A stretch of 64,000 nt of DNA from Microbacterium sp. Leaf320 (GTDB taxonomy: Bacteria > Actinomycetota > Actinomycetes > Actinomycetales > Microbacteriaceae): NCBI RefSeq assembly GCF_001423485.1, contig NZ_LMOD01000002.1, forward strand, positions 26,539 to 90,538, written 5' to 3'. Position 1 is the stretch's first letter; every line of letters begins with the position of its first letter. The notes beneath the pieces were generated by a model, which saw only the letters and a program-made list of their open reading frames with translations, had not been told where the DNA came from and ran no database searches. Positions 16,464 to 27,366 of this stretch are shown in pieces. Both the position numbers and the translations under genes were made by a program.

Positions 16464-17744
16464 ATGACGACTGCGGCGACAGGCTCCCGTCAGGCGCGCG
16501 CGGCCGAAACCCGACGGCGGATCGTGGACGCCGCCCGCGAGCTCTTCGTCTCGAACGGCTACCGCTCGACGTCTCTGCGTGACATCGCGGCGGCAGCCTC
16601 GGTCAGCCACCCCGGCCTCCTCGGCCACTTCGCGTCGAAGGACGACCTGCTCGCAGAGGTGGTGGCCGGGTTCGAGGACGACAACGAGAAGGCCTTCGAC
16701 CTGATCGCCGCGGCATCCGAGCCGGGTGGCCTGATCTTCGCCGATGTCGCACGCCGCAATGCCCGCACACCGGGCTACCTCGAGCTCTTCGCCGCGCTCA
16801 CGGGCGAGGCCTCCGCGCCCGAGCACCCCGCCCACGAGCGGATGCGCAAGCGCTACGCCCGGCTGCGGGCGCTGAGCTCCGACGTCCTCGAGGATGCGGC
16901 GCTGCACGGCACCATCGAGTCCGACCGCGACGTGTCGGATGAGACCACCCGGCACATAGCCGGTTGGGACGGCCTCCAGCTGATCTCGCAGTACCTCCCC
17001 GATCGCGTCGATGTCGTGCAGATGCTCGAGGAACGCGAGTCTCTCTGGGCACTCCCCGTCGGCTGGCGCGATGCCGATCAGCCCTCCCCTGCCGCAGACG
17101 CAGCCGGGCCCCTGCCCGCGCTCGACGCCACGGCGGTCGAAGGCGCGCCCGAGATCGACCCGGGCTACGCCGTCGGCCGACGGCGCAGAGCACAGATCCT
17201 CGCGGACGCGATGCGGCTCTTCTCCCGCACCGGCTACGGCGACACGAGCCTGCGCGACATCGCCGCGGCCGTCGGGGTGTCGAAATCGACGCTGCTGCAC
17301 CACTACGCCTCGAAGGAGCTGCTGCTCAGCGCCGTGCTCTCGGAGCGCGACCGGTCGATCCAGGAGCGCACAGCAGCGCATCGCGCAGAGCGAGCCGCCG
17401 ACGTGCTGCGCGCGATCCACGACGGTGCCCGAGTGAACGCCCTCGACGAGCCCGGACTGATAGAGGTCTACGCAGTGCTCTCGTGCGAGGCTGTGCCGGC
17501 CGCGCACCCCGCCCACGACTACTTCACCGAGCGGTTCCGCCGGGTGATCGATCACTTCGCCGAGCTGTTCCGACTCGCGCAGGTCGACGGAGATCTTCCG
17601 GATCATCGTGACCCCGAGCACGAGGCCGTCTGGCTGCTCGCACTGTGGGATGGGCTGCAGTACCAGTGGCTCTACGACCGCGATGCCGTCGACGTCGCGG
17701 CTCACCTGCGCGCGCATCTCGAGGACGTGCTTCCTCGGGTGTGA
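16464..17744 (+). CDS. Double TetR-family regulator (two TetR units in one chain)
   Basis: A 426-residue protein with two complete TetR-like units. Unit 1 (about 10-185) has the helix-turn-helix ETRRRIVDAARELFVSNGYRSTSLRDIA. Unit 2 (about 235-420) has RRRAQILADAMRLFSRTGYGDTSLRDIA. Both carry C-terminal helical regulatory domains with a similar DGLQ motif. A single TetR is ~190-210 residues, so this is a fusion or internal duplication. The ATG at 16464 is chosen because GGAGGGAAGGGGG precedes it; an in-frame ATG at 16443 is upstream of that site. It faces the MFS-GH3 operon across twin operators and likely represses it and itself. Confidence 0.88.
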   Translation: MTTAATGSRQARAAETRRRIVDAARELFVSNGYRSTSLRDIAAAASVSHPGLLGHFASKDDLLAEVVAGFEDDNEKAFDLIAAASEPGGLIFADVARRNARTPGYLELFAALTGEASAPEHPAHERMRKRYARLRALSSDVLEDAALHGTIESDRDVSDETTRHIAGWDGLQLISQYLPDRVDVVQMLEERESLWALPVGWRDADQPSPAADAAGPLPALDATAVEGAPEIDPGYAVGRRRRAQILADAMRLFSRTGYGDTSLRDIAAAVGVSKSTLLHHYASKELLLSAVLSERDRSIQERTAAHRAERAADVLRAIHDGARVNALDEPGLIEVYAVLSCEAVPAAHPAHDYFTERFRRVIDHFAELFRLAQVDGDLPDHRDPEHEAVWLLALWDGLQYQWLYDRDAVDVAAHLRAHLEDVLPRV

Positions 17745-17757
17745 GCGTCGCGCGCGA

Positions 17758-19788
<2,031 letters not shown>

Positions 19789-19794
19789 CCCTCC

Positions 19795-19800
19795 AGCGTA
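19795..19800 (-). promoter_or_regulatory. Candidate leaderless -10 element of recQ
   Basis: TACGCT (matching TANNNT) lies exactly six bases before the ATG. Confidence 0.5.
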
Positions 19801-19879
19801 ACGACCCCCGCCGACCTCGGCCCGCCCGTCCACAACTCAGCGGGCGTAGGTTGGACGCAGACACCCGAAGGAGCGCTCG

Positions 19880-20197
19880 ATGACCGATATCACCGTCACC
19901 CGCAACGACGACGAGTCCCGCTATGAGATCCGCACGGATGGCGCGCTCGCGGGCTACGCCGAGTTCCAGCTGCGGCCCGGGGCGATCCGCTTCATCCACA
20001 CCGAGCTCGACCCCGCCTTCCAGGGTCAGGGCCTCGCGAGCATCCTCGCAGAGCGGGCGCTGACGGATGCCGCGGCATCCGGCGACGCGATCGTGCCGCT
20101 CTGCCCGTACATCGCGAAGTACCTCACGACCCATGAGATCGCAGGAGCCGAGATCCGGTGGCCGAAGCGGCCGGGCACCGCGCCGACCGAGGCCTGA
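19880..20197 (+). CDS. Small GNAT-family N-acetyltransferase (YjdJ-like)
   Basis: A 105-residue protein of the short GNAT type. It contains GYAEFQLRPGAIRFIHTELDPAFQGQGLASILAERAL, in which QGQGLA is the acetyl-CoA pyrophosphate loop. A conserved CPYIAKYL segment follows, seen in this compact family. AAGGAG is eight bases upstream of the ATG. It probably acetylates a small molecule or protein amine; the substrate is unknown. It is read away from recQ and converges with a lipoprotein gene. Confidence 0.85.
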   Translation: MTDITVTRNDDESRYEIRTDGALAGYAEFQLRPGAIRFIHTELDPAFQGQGLASILAERALTDAAASGDAIVPLCPYIAKYLTTHEIAGAEIRWPKRPGTAPTEA

Positions 20198-20223
20198 GCA
20201 CCGGGCCCGATCGTCCTCGACTG

Positions 20224-20601
20224 CTACTGCATGCAGGTGCCGTTGTAGTAGTCGAAGAGCGCCTCGCCCGCCGCCTTGACGTCGTCGTCGTACGCGGTGA
20301 TCATCGCCGTGACGTCATCGGTGATGGACTCCGACGCCACCGTCAGGTATCCCTTCCACGTCTCGAGGTCGTCGGCGAGCTCGGGCGTCGGCTCGACCTT
20401 CTCCATGAGCGCGAGCCGCGCCGTCACGTCTCCCTCGGTGTTCATCCCGGGGATCAGCGGCGAGAAGGCGGCCGCCGACGTCTGGGTGTCATCGATCAGC
20501 GGGCCGCAGAAGCCGGCGTCTCCACCGGTGGCGCATCCGGACAGCAGCACCGCCGATGCGCCGAGGGCGAGCAGGATAATGGGAGAGCGTCGAGCGTTCA
20601 T
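20224..20601 (-). CDS. Small lipoprotein of unknown function
   Basis: A 125-residue protein with a lipoprotein signal peptide (RRSPIILLALGASAVLLSGC; the lipobox cysteine is residue 23). The rest is mostly helical and acidic, with Cys32 and Cys123 available for a disulfide. I do not recognise a family. The start is supported by TAGGCT six bases upstream, consistent with a leaderless transcript. It converges with the GNAT gene. Confidence 0.75.
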   Translation of the reverse strand: MNARRSPIILLALGASAVLLSGCATGGDAGFCGPLIDDTQTSAAAFSPLIPGMNTEGDVTARLALMEKVEPTPELADDLETWKGYLTVASESITDDVTAMITAYDDDVKAAGEALFDYYNGTCMQ

Positions 20602-20607
20602 CCGCCG

Positions 20608-20613
20608 AGCCTA
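20608..20613 (-). promoter_or_regulatory. Candidate leaderless -10 element of the lipoprotein gene
   Basis: TAGGCT ends exactly six bases before the ATG of the lipoprotein gene. Confidence 0.5.
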
Positions 20614-20665
20614 TGAGTCCGCTCGCGCGACCGTGCGCAGACGCACCCCAGCGAAGGAGAATCGG

Positions 20666-21625
20666 ATGACCGAGATCGCGAGCGGATCCGCCCACGGCGC
20701 CGCACCGACGATCGGCGAACGCCGACTCGTGCTCGAGCCGCGAGAGGTTCCGCTCGGCGGAGTGCGGGGGATGAACGTGCTGCGCGTGCTCCCCCATCGC
20801 AACCTGCCGACGATCGGCGCCTGGTGCTTCCTCGACCGCTTCGGACCGGCGGACACCAGGATGCGCGTCGAGCCGCACCCGCACATCGGGTTGCAGACGG
20901 TCACCTGGCCGCTCGTCGGCGAGATCCGTCACCGGGATTCGCTCGGCAGCGACGCCGACCTCCGTCGGGGCCAGTTGAACCTGATGACCGCCGGCAATGG
21001 CATCTCGCACTCGGAGTACTCGATCGGCGATGACCCGATCCCGCTCGACGCCCTGCAGTTCTGGGTCGTGCTCCCCGACGGTGCACGTCAGGGGGCCGGC
21101 GGTTTCGAACGGCACACAGATCTCCCGACTGTCGCCCTCTCGGCCCACCGGGGTGCGGATGCCGCGGCCACCGTCGTGCTCGGCGAGTTCGCCGGCACGA
21201 CCTCGCCGGCGACCGTGCACACCCCGATCGTCGGCGCCGAGATCGTGATCCCCGCCGGCGCCCACGTGCGACTGCCTCTGCGGGAGGACTGGGAGCACGC
21301 GATCATGCTCGTCGAGGGCGACGTCTCGGTCGCAGAACATGAGATGACGCAGAACGACATGCTCTACCTCGGCGATTCGAGGGAGGGCATCGAGGTCGCC
21401 AGCACCCAGGGCGCACTGGTCTTCCTGATCGGCGGCGAGCCGTTCGACGACGAGATCGTCATGTGGTGGAACTTCGCCGGCCGCACGCACGAGGAGATCG
21501 TCGAGGCGCGCACCGAGTGGGAGGCGGCCTCCGCCCGGTTCGGAATCGTCGAGGGGCACGACGTGCGCATCCCCGCTCCGCCCCTGCCCGACGTGCGCCT
21601 GATGCCACGGGGCCGGAGGATCTGA
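20666..21625 (+). CDS. Pirin family protein
   Basis: A 319-residue bicupin. The N-terminal cupin has the metal-binding HPHIGLQTVTW and GNGISHSEY motifs (His, His, His, Glu), with DALQFWVVLP between domains. The C-terminal cupin contains the pirin C motif GGEPFDDEIVMWWNFAGRTHEEI. Members bind iron or copper; some are quercetin dioxygenases or redox regulators. AAGGAGAA lies upstream of the ATG at 20666. The gene stands alone and converges with the subtilisin gene across a palindromic repeat. Confidence 0.88.
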   Translation: MTEIASGSAHGAAPTIGERRLVLEPREVPLGGVRGMNVLRVLPHRNLPTIGAWCFLDRFGPADTRMRVEPHPHIGLQTVTWPLVGEIRHRDSLGSDADLRRGQLNLMTAGNGISHSEYSIGDDPIPLDALQFWVVLPDGARQGAGGFERHTDLPTVALSAHRGADAAATVVLGEFAGTTSPATVHTPIVGAEIVIPAGAHVRLPLREDWEHAIMLVEGDVSVAEHEMTQNDMLYLGDSREGIEVASTQGALVFLIGGEPFDDEIVMWWNFAGRTHEEIVEARTEWEAASARFGIVEGHDVRIPAPPLPDVRLMPRGRRI

Positions 21626-21638
21626 TCCGCCCATCCCC

Positions 21639-21735
21639 GGTCGTTGAGCGAGGACGACGGAGTCGACCGAGACGAAACGCGGTGAGCTGATCCTGCATGC
21701 CCACCGCGTTTCGTCTCGCTGCTCGCTCAACGACC
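21639..21735. repeat. Palindromic repeat, copy 1 (GTCGTTGAGCGAG / GAGACGAAACG family)
   Basis: GGTCGTTGAGCG (21639-21650) pairs with CGCTCAACGACC (21724-21735). CGAGACGAAACGCGGTG (21668-21684) pairs with CACCGCGTTTCGTCTCG (21702-21718). It lies between convergent genes and could act as a terminator for both. Confidence 0.8.
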
Positions 21736-21753
21736 CGAGCGGCGCGTAGACCG

Positions 21754-24700
21754 CTACTGCGCGTCGACCGTGACGATCGTCCGCACATCCGACTCGCCGT
21801 ACTGCACGAGTCCCAGGTAGCGGGTGCCGGCGGTCAGGCCGGTCCAGCTGAGCTCGTAGCTCGTCGCCTGACCGCGAACAGCGTCGATCGGGTTCGGGGT
21901 CGCGGTCAGCGATCCCTCGCCTGCGGGCTGCACGTTGGCGTAGGTCATGTCCCACGTCATCGGCGCCGACGTCGAGTACACGTTGGCGACGACCAGATAC
22001 GTGCCGGCCGTCGGAGCCGCCAGCGTCACCTGCTCGTCAGCCGACCCCGTCGCCGACTGCCAGCGCTCGTAGTAGCGCAGGTCGTCGGCGCTCACGACCC
22101 GATAGACCGTCAGGTCGAGGTCGCTGCCGGTGTCATCAGACGAGTCGAGGTCGAAGCGCGAGAGCGTCGTGCCCTCCGGCACGTCGACGATCCACGACAC
22201 GTCCTTGTTCGCGTCTCCCGATGCCTCGTCACCCGAGTGGCCGACGACGCGTCCGTCCGGGTCCTCCAGCAGCGAGAACGGCGTGAGACCCGACAGGGCG
22301 AGAGCGAGTGCTCCGTCGACGCCGGGAGTGATGTCGACCGTGGTCGATCCGTCGACTCCTGTGCCCTCGACCTCGGCAGGGGCATCCGCCGTGACCGGGA
22401 ACACCGCGATCGGCGACCTCACCGTGTTCTTCTTGCTCGTCCAGGTGAGCGATCCGGTCGCCCACTGCTCGACCGGTGCGCTCTGGTTGTCGAACGTGAC
22501 CGTGTAGGTCGCCGTCTGGCCCGGCTTGTCGAAGGTCAGCGTCGACGGCTGCACCGTCACGGCGACGCCGGGCAGATCGACGGATGCCGTGAACGTGCCC
22601 TTCTCGGTCGCGGTGACCGTGCGGGTGACGGTCTGCGCACTCGCCAGCGATCCGATCGAGAACGATGCGACGTTCAAGTCGCTGCCGTCGATCGGCTCGA
22701 CGCCGTCGAACTCCGCCAGGCCCTTGCCCTCGAGGAACGCCGCCCAGTCGGGCACGTCGTTCAGGTAGAGCAGGCCAGGGCTGAAGTAGCGCTTCGGATC
22801 GACCTGACCGGCACCCTGCTGGAACGGATCCTTGTTCGCAGAGCCGTCGGCGTTCACGGTGTCGTACGCGGTCGTCATCATCGCGGACTTGATCTCGGCG
22901 GGCTTCGCGTTCGGGCGCTCACCGAGGTAGAGCGCGGCGAGGGCGGCGATGTGGGGCGAGGCCATCGACGTACCCGACAGGATGCCGAAGGTCGGTGCTT
23001 CGCCCGGAGCGTTCTGCGTCGCCGCGAGGATCGCCACACCGGGGGCCGCGATGTCCGGCTTCATGATGTCACTGCCGTCGGCGAGCATCGGTCCGCGACT
23101 CGAGAATCCGGCGATCTGCGGCACCGGCGTCACGACACCGGTGGTGTTCTCGCCCACGAGCGTGATCGGACGGTCGGTGCCGCCCTGCACGTAGGCCAGC
23201 ACCGCGGCGCGGTGCACCGAGGCGAGGTGCACGGTCGGAACGGCGTGGAAGTCGTTGTCGAGCGAGTCCGCGCCACCGGGCACGTTCACGAGCACGACGC
23301 CCATGCCGCCGGCATCCTTCACGACCTGCGACTTCTCGGCGCGGGCGTTGCCGCCGCGGTCGCAGACCACGATGTGGCCGGTGACCTTGGCCGGATCGAT
23401 GCTGCCCGGAAGGCACAGCGCCGCGTCGGCGGCCGCCTGACCGGCGGCGGGTACGTCACCGGCGTAGATCGAGGGACCCGTGACGGTGGTGCCGAACGGC
23501 ACGCTCACCGATGCGCCGGCCTGGGCGAAGCCGTCGAACTGCACGGTGCCCTCCCAGGTCGGGATCGTGGATGCCGCGACCGTCGTGTACCAGGGTGAGG
23601 CGTGGTCGGCGGTGACGGAGTCGGGTCCGTCGTTGCCGGCGCTGGTGGCGACGAAGACGCCGGCCGCTGCCGCGTTGAAGAACGCGATGTCCTCGGGGGC
23701 GAGCACGGTGGAGGCCGCACCGCCGCCGATCGAGTAGTTGATCACGTCGACGCCGTCGGCCACCGCCTGGTCGATCGCGGCGATCAGGTCGCTGCCCGCA
23801 CAGATGTCGTCGGTCGTGACGGCCTCGTCGGGACCGACGTAGCAGGCCTTGTAGGCCGCGACCTTGGCACCGGGCGCGACGCCCGAGACCTTGCCGAAGT
23901 CGACGTCCTCGATCGAGGCCTTCACGCCGAAGTTGCCGGCCGCGGTGCTCGCGGTGTGCGAACCGTGACCGTCGCCGTCGCGCGGCGAGAGGTAGTCGTA
24001 CTGGAAGTCGAAGCCTGCCGCTTCCGCGCCGGTGTAGAAGTACTGGGCTCCGATCAGCTTCGACGAGTAGTCGCCCTTGTCCCACTCCTGGGCCTCGACC
24101 ATCGTGCCCCGGAACTGACCGCCGTCCGACTTGTCGAAGTAGACGAAGGTGCCGTCGGTGTAGGGCTGGCCGCCCTTGTGGCGCTTGTCGTTCTTCGGCT
24201 GCTTCTTGAGCTTCTTGCCCTCGAACGACGGATGCTCGGGAGCGATGCCGGTGTCGATGACACCGACGACGACGCCCTCGCCGGCCTTGTCGACCCCGCC
24301 GGTCTGCTGCCAGACTCCGCCGCGACCCTTCTTGTCGTCACCGAGCCCGAGAAAGTCCGTCGATGTCTGCGCGTCAGGGTGTCGGATGAAGTCGGGGTAG
24401 ACGCCGTAGACGTCCTTCGAGGCACGGAGCTTGTCGACCTGCTCGCCCGAGAGCTCGGCGCTGAAGCCGTTGAGCACCACCTGATACGTGTTCTCGGGAG
24501 TGACGCCTGCCTCTTGGGCGACCGTCTGCTGCTCGGTCTCGAGATGCTGCACATAGCGCTGCGAGTCCTGCGACTGCGTCTCGAGTTGCTCGCCCTCGGC
24601 GGGCTTCGTGGCTTTGAGTCCGTTGACGTCGCCGGTGTAGCTGGCCAGAGGATCGGACTTGAGCACGACGATGTAGTGCCCGGGCGTGCCTTCGACCGGA

Positions 24701-24810
24701 GTGGGGTGTGTCACCTCCTCCGTGCCTGCGTAGCCTGCGGTTGCCGTCGATGCGATGAACAGCGTTGCCAAGGTGGTGGCCGCTGCCATCCGGAGGGGTG
24801 TTCGACCCAT
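21754..24810 (-). CDS. Secreted subtilisin-like serine protease (peptidase S8)
   Basis: A 1018-residue exported protease. Residues 1-30 are a signal peptide. An inhibitor I9 propeptide (YIVVLKSDPLASYTG to ~140) follows. The catalytic domain has Asp in GVIDTGIA (~186), His in GHGSHTAS (~283) and Ser in GTSMASPH (~616). A PA-domain insertion (~440-560) separates His from Ser, and C-terminal Fn3-like and jelly-roll-like regions end the chain. No sorting motif is visible, so it is probably released. GGGAGAAG precedes the ATG at 24808-24810. The last ~110 residues resemble a pre-peptidase C-terminal domain. Confidence 0.92.
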   Translation of the reverse strand: MGRTPLRMAAATTLATLFIASTATAGYAGTEEVTHPTPVEGTPGHYIVVLKSDPLASYTGDVNGLKATKPAEGEQLETQSQDSQRYVQHLETEQQTVAQEAGVTPENTYQVVLNGFSAELSGEQVDKLRASKDVYGVYPDFIRHPDAQTSTDFLGLGDDKKGRGGVWQQTGGVDKAGEGVVVGVIDTGIAPEHPSFEGKKLKKQPKNDKRHKGGQPYTDGTFVYFDKSDGGQFRGTMVEAQEWDKGDYSSKLIGAQYFYTGAEAAGFDFQYDYLSPRDGDGHGSHTASTAAGNFGVKASIEDVDFGKVSGVAPGAKVAAYKACYVGPDEAVTTDDICAGSDLIAAIDQAVADGVDVINYSIGGGAASTVLAPEDIAFFNAAAAGVFVATSAGNDGPDSVTADHASPWYTTVAASTIPTWEGTVQFDGFAQAGASVSVPFGTTVTGPSIYAGDVPAAGQAAADAALCLPGSIDPAKVTGHIVVCDRGGNARAEKSQVVKDAGGMGVVLVNVPGGADSLDNDFHAVPTVHLASVHRAAVLAYVQGGTDRPITLVGENTTGVVTPVPQIAGFSSRGPMLADGSDIMKPDIAAPGVAILAATQNAPGEAPTFGILSGTSMASPHIAALAALYLGERPNAKPAEIKSAMMTTAYDTVNADGSANKDPFQQGAGQVDPKRYFSPGLLYLNDVPDWAAFLEGKGLAEFDGVEPIDGSDLNVASFSIGSLASAQTVTRTVTATEKGTFTASVDLPGVAVTVQPSTLTFDKPGQTATYTVTFDNQSAPVEQWATGSLTWTSKKNTVRSPIAVFPVTADAPAEVEGTGVDGSTTVDITPGVDGALALALSGLTPFSLLEDPDGRVVGHSGDEASGDANKDVSWIVDVPEGTTLSRFDLDSSDDTGSDLDLTVYRVVSADDLRYYERWQSATGSADEQVTLAAPTAGTYLVVANVYSTSAPMTWDMTYANVQPAGEGSLTATPNPIDAVRGQATSYELSWTGLTAGTRYLGLVQYGESDVRTIVTVDAQ

Positions 24811-24943
24811 GTGCTTCTCCCGATGATCTTCGTGCGACTGCGTTGCCGCACCGCCGCTCAAGCTACGCCGGGCTTCCGTCTACACACCAGAGTCAGGGAT
24901 TTTTCCTGGCCGAACGGCCAGCCGACTCGCCAATGGTCGACAG

Positions 24944-24949
24944 TAGGCT
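24944..24949 (+). promoter_or_regulatory. Candidate leaderless -10 element of the first ECF S gene
   Basis: TAGGCT lies exactly six bases before the GTG start at 24956. Confidence 0.5.
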
Positions 24950-24955
24950 GGAGGA

Positions 24956-25498
24956 GTGGCATCCTCCCCCGTCCTGACGACCCGCGTGCTGCTGGTCTGC
25001 GCCGCGATCGGCGTCGCCACGGGCATGCTCGGGGGGATCGCCGGCCTCATCACTCCCGGTGTGATCCTGCTCACGCCTTATCTGTACGGACTCGTTCTCG
25101 GATCGCACGTCCTACCCGGGATCATCGCGCAGGAGGTGCTGCGCCGACCGCTCGTGGCACTCGTCACGCACGTCATCGCCGCTCTCATCTCGAGCGCGTT
25201 CAATCCGGCCTGGACACTGCGATTCATCGGCACCGCGCTGCTGTTCGGGGCGATCCAGGAGGGCATCGCCGCGCTCACCCGCTACCGCTCCTGGGGCCCT
25301 TGGCGCTTCTTCATCTCAGCCGGCGTGATCGGCCTGATCGTGGCCGTCGTCGTCTTCTTCGCGGTCGACCTGGCGACGTTCGCACCGTGGGTGCAGATCG
25401 CCTATCTCCTGATCGCCGTGCTCGGACCCATCGCCTGGACAGCCGTGGGGCTGGCGATCGGCAGCGCCCTGAGCCGTGCGGGCGTTGCCCGCCGTTGA
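24956..25498 (+). CDS. ECF transporter substrate-binding (S) component, YkoE-like, copy 1
   Basis: A 180-residue integral membrane protein with five to six helices and an EVLRRPLVALVTHVIAALISS segment. Its layout resembles the YkoE/ABC_cobalt S-component family (~180-190 residues). The fused ATPase and T component that follow match the ykoE-D-C order of ECF importers. It is paralogous to the S gene at 29065 (shared RRPLV/QRPLV, WGPW/WGTW and C-terminal RRAGV-like motifs). The GTG at 24956 has no properly spaced ribosome site but fits the leaderless pattern. Substrate unknown; the context points to iron or an iron chelate rather than thiamine. Confidence 0.7.
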   Translation: MASSPVLTTRVLLVCAAIGVATGMLGGIAGLITPGVILLTPYLYGLVLGSHVLPGIIAQEVLRRPLVALVTHVIAALISSAFNPAWTLRFIGTALLFGAIQEGIAALTRYRSWGPWRFFISAGVIGLIVAVVVFFAVDLATFAPWVQIAYLLIAVLGPIAWTAVGLAIGSALSRAGVARR

Positions 25499-25530
25499 CG
25501 CCGATCACCCGGAATCCGGCGCGTGGTGAA

Positions 25531-25549
25531 TCAGGTAAGGCTCAGCTAA
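25531..25549. promoter_or_regulatory. DtxR/IdeR-like iron box
   Basis: TCAGGTAAGGCTCAGCTAA fits the DtxR/IdeR 19-mer consensus TWAGGTWAGSCTWACCTWA at 16 of 19 positions. It lies 39 bases upstream of the GTG of the ATPase gene. It would place the transporter and the siderophore-interacting protein under iron repression. Confidence 0.6.
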
Positions 25550-25587
25550 GTTAGAACGGTACCGATCCGCTGAACCGGGGTTATGCC

Positions 25588-27366
25588 GTGCGCTCATCCG
25601 CGCCTCTTCTCCGCGTGCGTGACCTCTCGATCACGCACGCCGATGCCGCGCACCCCTCACCCGAAGAGGTCTCGTTCGACATCCACCCCGGCGAGGTCGT
25701 GCTGCTTCTCGGCCCCTCCGGTTCGGGAAAGTCCACGCTGACGCTCGCACTCAACGGACTGATCCCCCATGCCGTGCCCGCGACCATGACGGGGTCGGTC
25801 GAAGCCGGTGGGCTCGACACCGCCGACACCCTCACCGCCACGCTGAGCACCCACGTCGCGATGGTCTTCCAGGATCCGGATGCGCAGATCGTCACGGGCA
25901 GCGTGTACGACGAGGTCGCGTTCGGCCCCGAGAATCTGCTGCTGACGCTCGACGAGGTGGGCGCGCGAACGGAAGACGCCCTGTGCCGCGTCGGCCTGTG
26001 GGACAGGCGCCAGGAGAACCCCGACCGTCTCTCGGGGGGCGGGCGTCAGCGTCTCGCGATCGCCTGCGCGCTGGCGATGGGATCCCCTCTGATCGTGCTC
26101 GACGAGCCGACCGCGAACCTCGATCCCCAGGGCATCGACGACGTCTACGCCGCGCTCACCGACGTGGTCGCCGCCGGCGACCGGTCGATCCTGCTGGTGG
26201 AGCACAACCTCGACGCGGCGATGGGGTTCCTCACCCGCACGATCGTCATCGATCACGCGGGTCGCGTCGTCTTCGACGGGCCGCCAGCCGACGTCATCCG
26301 CACGAATGCCGCAGAGCTCGTCGCAATGGGGGTCTGGTTGCCTGCAGCGACGCTCGCCGCACTCCGGATGCAGGATGCCGGCGCGCACTTCGACGAGCTG
26401 CCCCTCACGCCGGACGAGCTCGCCGCCGCGCTGGCCGCAGCCACTGTCCACTCCGTTTCGACTCGCTCCGCTCGCTCAACGACCGAGGAGAACACCCGCC
26501 CGACGACCGGCGACAGCACCCGCCCGACGACCGAGGACAGCACTCGTTCGTTGAGCGAGGAGCGCAGCGACGAGACGAAACGTCCCGGCTCTGCCCCGGC
26601 CGTGAGCACACCGATCATCAGCGCCCGTGGTCTGACCGTCCGCCGCCACCGTACCGAGATCCTGCACGGCATCGACCTCGACATCGCGCCGGGAACCCTC
26701 ACGGCCATCGTCGGCACGAACGGTGCGGGCAAGACGACGCTGCTGCAGTCGCTCGCCGGGGTCGTTCCGCCGCCGAAGCGGCAGGTGAACGTCGACGGCG
26801 TCGACCCGGGGGCGGCGTCACCGAGAGAGCTCGCGAGCCGCATCGGCTTCGTGTTCCAGAATCCCGAGCACCAGTTCATCGCCCACACGGTCTTCGACGA
26901 GCTCGCCCACGGACTGCGACTGAGACACACGCCGGATGTCGAGGTCACCGAGCGCGTCGATTCGATGCTCGCGCGGTTCGGGCTCGAGGCCAAAGCCGAC
27001 GTGCATCCGTTCCTGCTCTCGGGCGGAGAGAAGCGACGCCTCTCGGTCGGCACGGCGCTGATCACCCGCCCGCAGGTGCTCGCGCTCGACGAGCCGACGT
27101 TCGGACAGGACCGCGCCAGAGCATCCGAGCTGCTCGCGCTGCTGCACGACCTGCGCGACGAGGGCACGACGATCCTGATCGTGACGCACGACCTGCAGCT
27201 CGTCGCAGAGCATGCCTCGCACACCGTCGTCCTGAAGGACGGTCGCGTACACGCCGCGGACAGAACCGACGTGCTGTTCCGCGACGAGACGCCCTTCGTC
27301 GAGGCCGGGCTCCGGCTCCCGGCGCTCCAGCGCGTGCTCGCCGCCGCAGGGCGGGCGATCGCATGA
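25588..27366 (+). CDS. ECF transporter energizing ATPase, two fused ABC domains
   Basis: A 592-residue fusion of two ECF-type ATPases. Domain 1 has GPSGSGKST, Q-loop FQDPDAQIVTGSV, signature LSGGGRQR and Walker B LIVLDEPTANLD. Domain 2 has GTNGAGKTT, FQNPEHQFIAHTV, LSGGEKRR and VLALDEPTFGQD. The linker (about 289-332) is encoded by a genomic palindromic repeat and reads as 8-residue repeats (TEENTRPT, TGDSTRPT, TEDSTRSL). The start is GTG 25588, downstream of an iron box. It overlaps the T-component gene as ATGA and powers uptake for one or both S components. Confidence 0.9.
   Translation: MRSSAPLLRVRDLSITHADAAHPSPEEVSFDIHPGEVVLLLGPSGSGKSTLTLALNGLIPHAVPATMTGSVEAGGLDTADTLTATLSTHVAMVFQDPDAQIVTGSVYDEVAFGPENLLLTLDEVGARTEDALCRVGLWDRRQENPDRLSGGGRQRLAIACALAMGSPLIVLDEPTANLDPQGIDDVYAALTDVVAAGDRSILLVEHNLDAAMGFLTRTIVIDHAGRVVFDGPPADVIRTNAAELVAMGVWLPAATLAALRMQDAGAHFDELPLTPDELAAALAAATVHSVSTRSARSTTEENTRPTTGDSTRPTTEDSTRSLSEERSDETKRPGSAPAVSTPIISARGLTVRRHRTEILHGIDLDIAPGTLTAIVGTNGAGKTTLLQSLAGVVPPPKRQVNVDGVDPGAASPRELASRIGFVFQNPEHQFIAHTVFDELAHGLRLRHTPDVEVTERVDSMLARFGLEAKADVHPFLLSGGEKRRLSVGTALITRPQVLALDEPTFGQDRARASELLALLHDLRDEGTTILIVTHDLQLVAEHASHTVVLKDGRVHAADRTDVLFRDETPFVEAGLRLPALQRVLAAAGRAIA
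26454..26582. repeat. Palindromic repeat, copy 2, inside the ATPase coding sequence
   Basis: CGTTTCGACTCGCTCCGCTC (26454-26473) and the inverted arm GTTCGTTGAGCGAGGAGCGC onward to GACGAAACG (26582) flank three 24-bp units. The element keeps the reading frame open and encodes the interdomain linker. Confidence 0.8.

Noticed and set aside
20489-21955. 488-codon minus-strand frame across the pirin gene and a palindromic repeat
   Set aside because: It crosses two real genes and a repeat, has unnatural composition, and the pirin frame on the other strand is well supported.
25499-25587. Possible thiamine riboswitch upstream of the YkoE/D/C-like genes
   Set aside because: The gap is only 89 bp and lacks the conserved TPP core sequences; a DtxR-like box is present instead.
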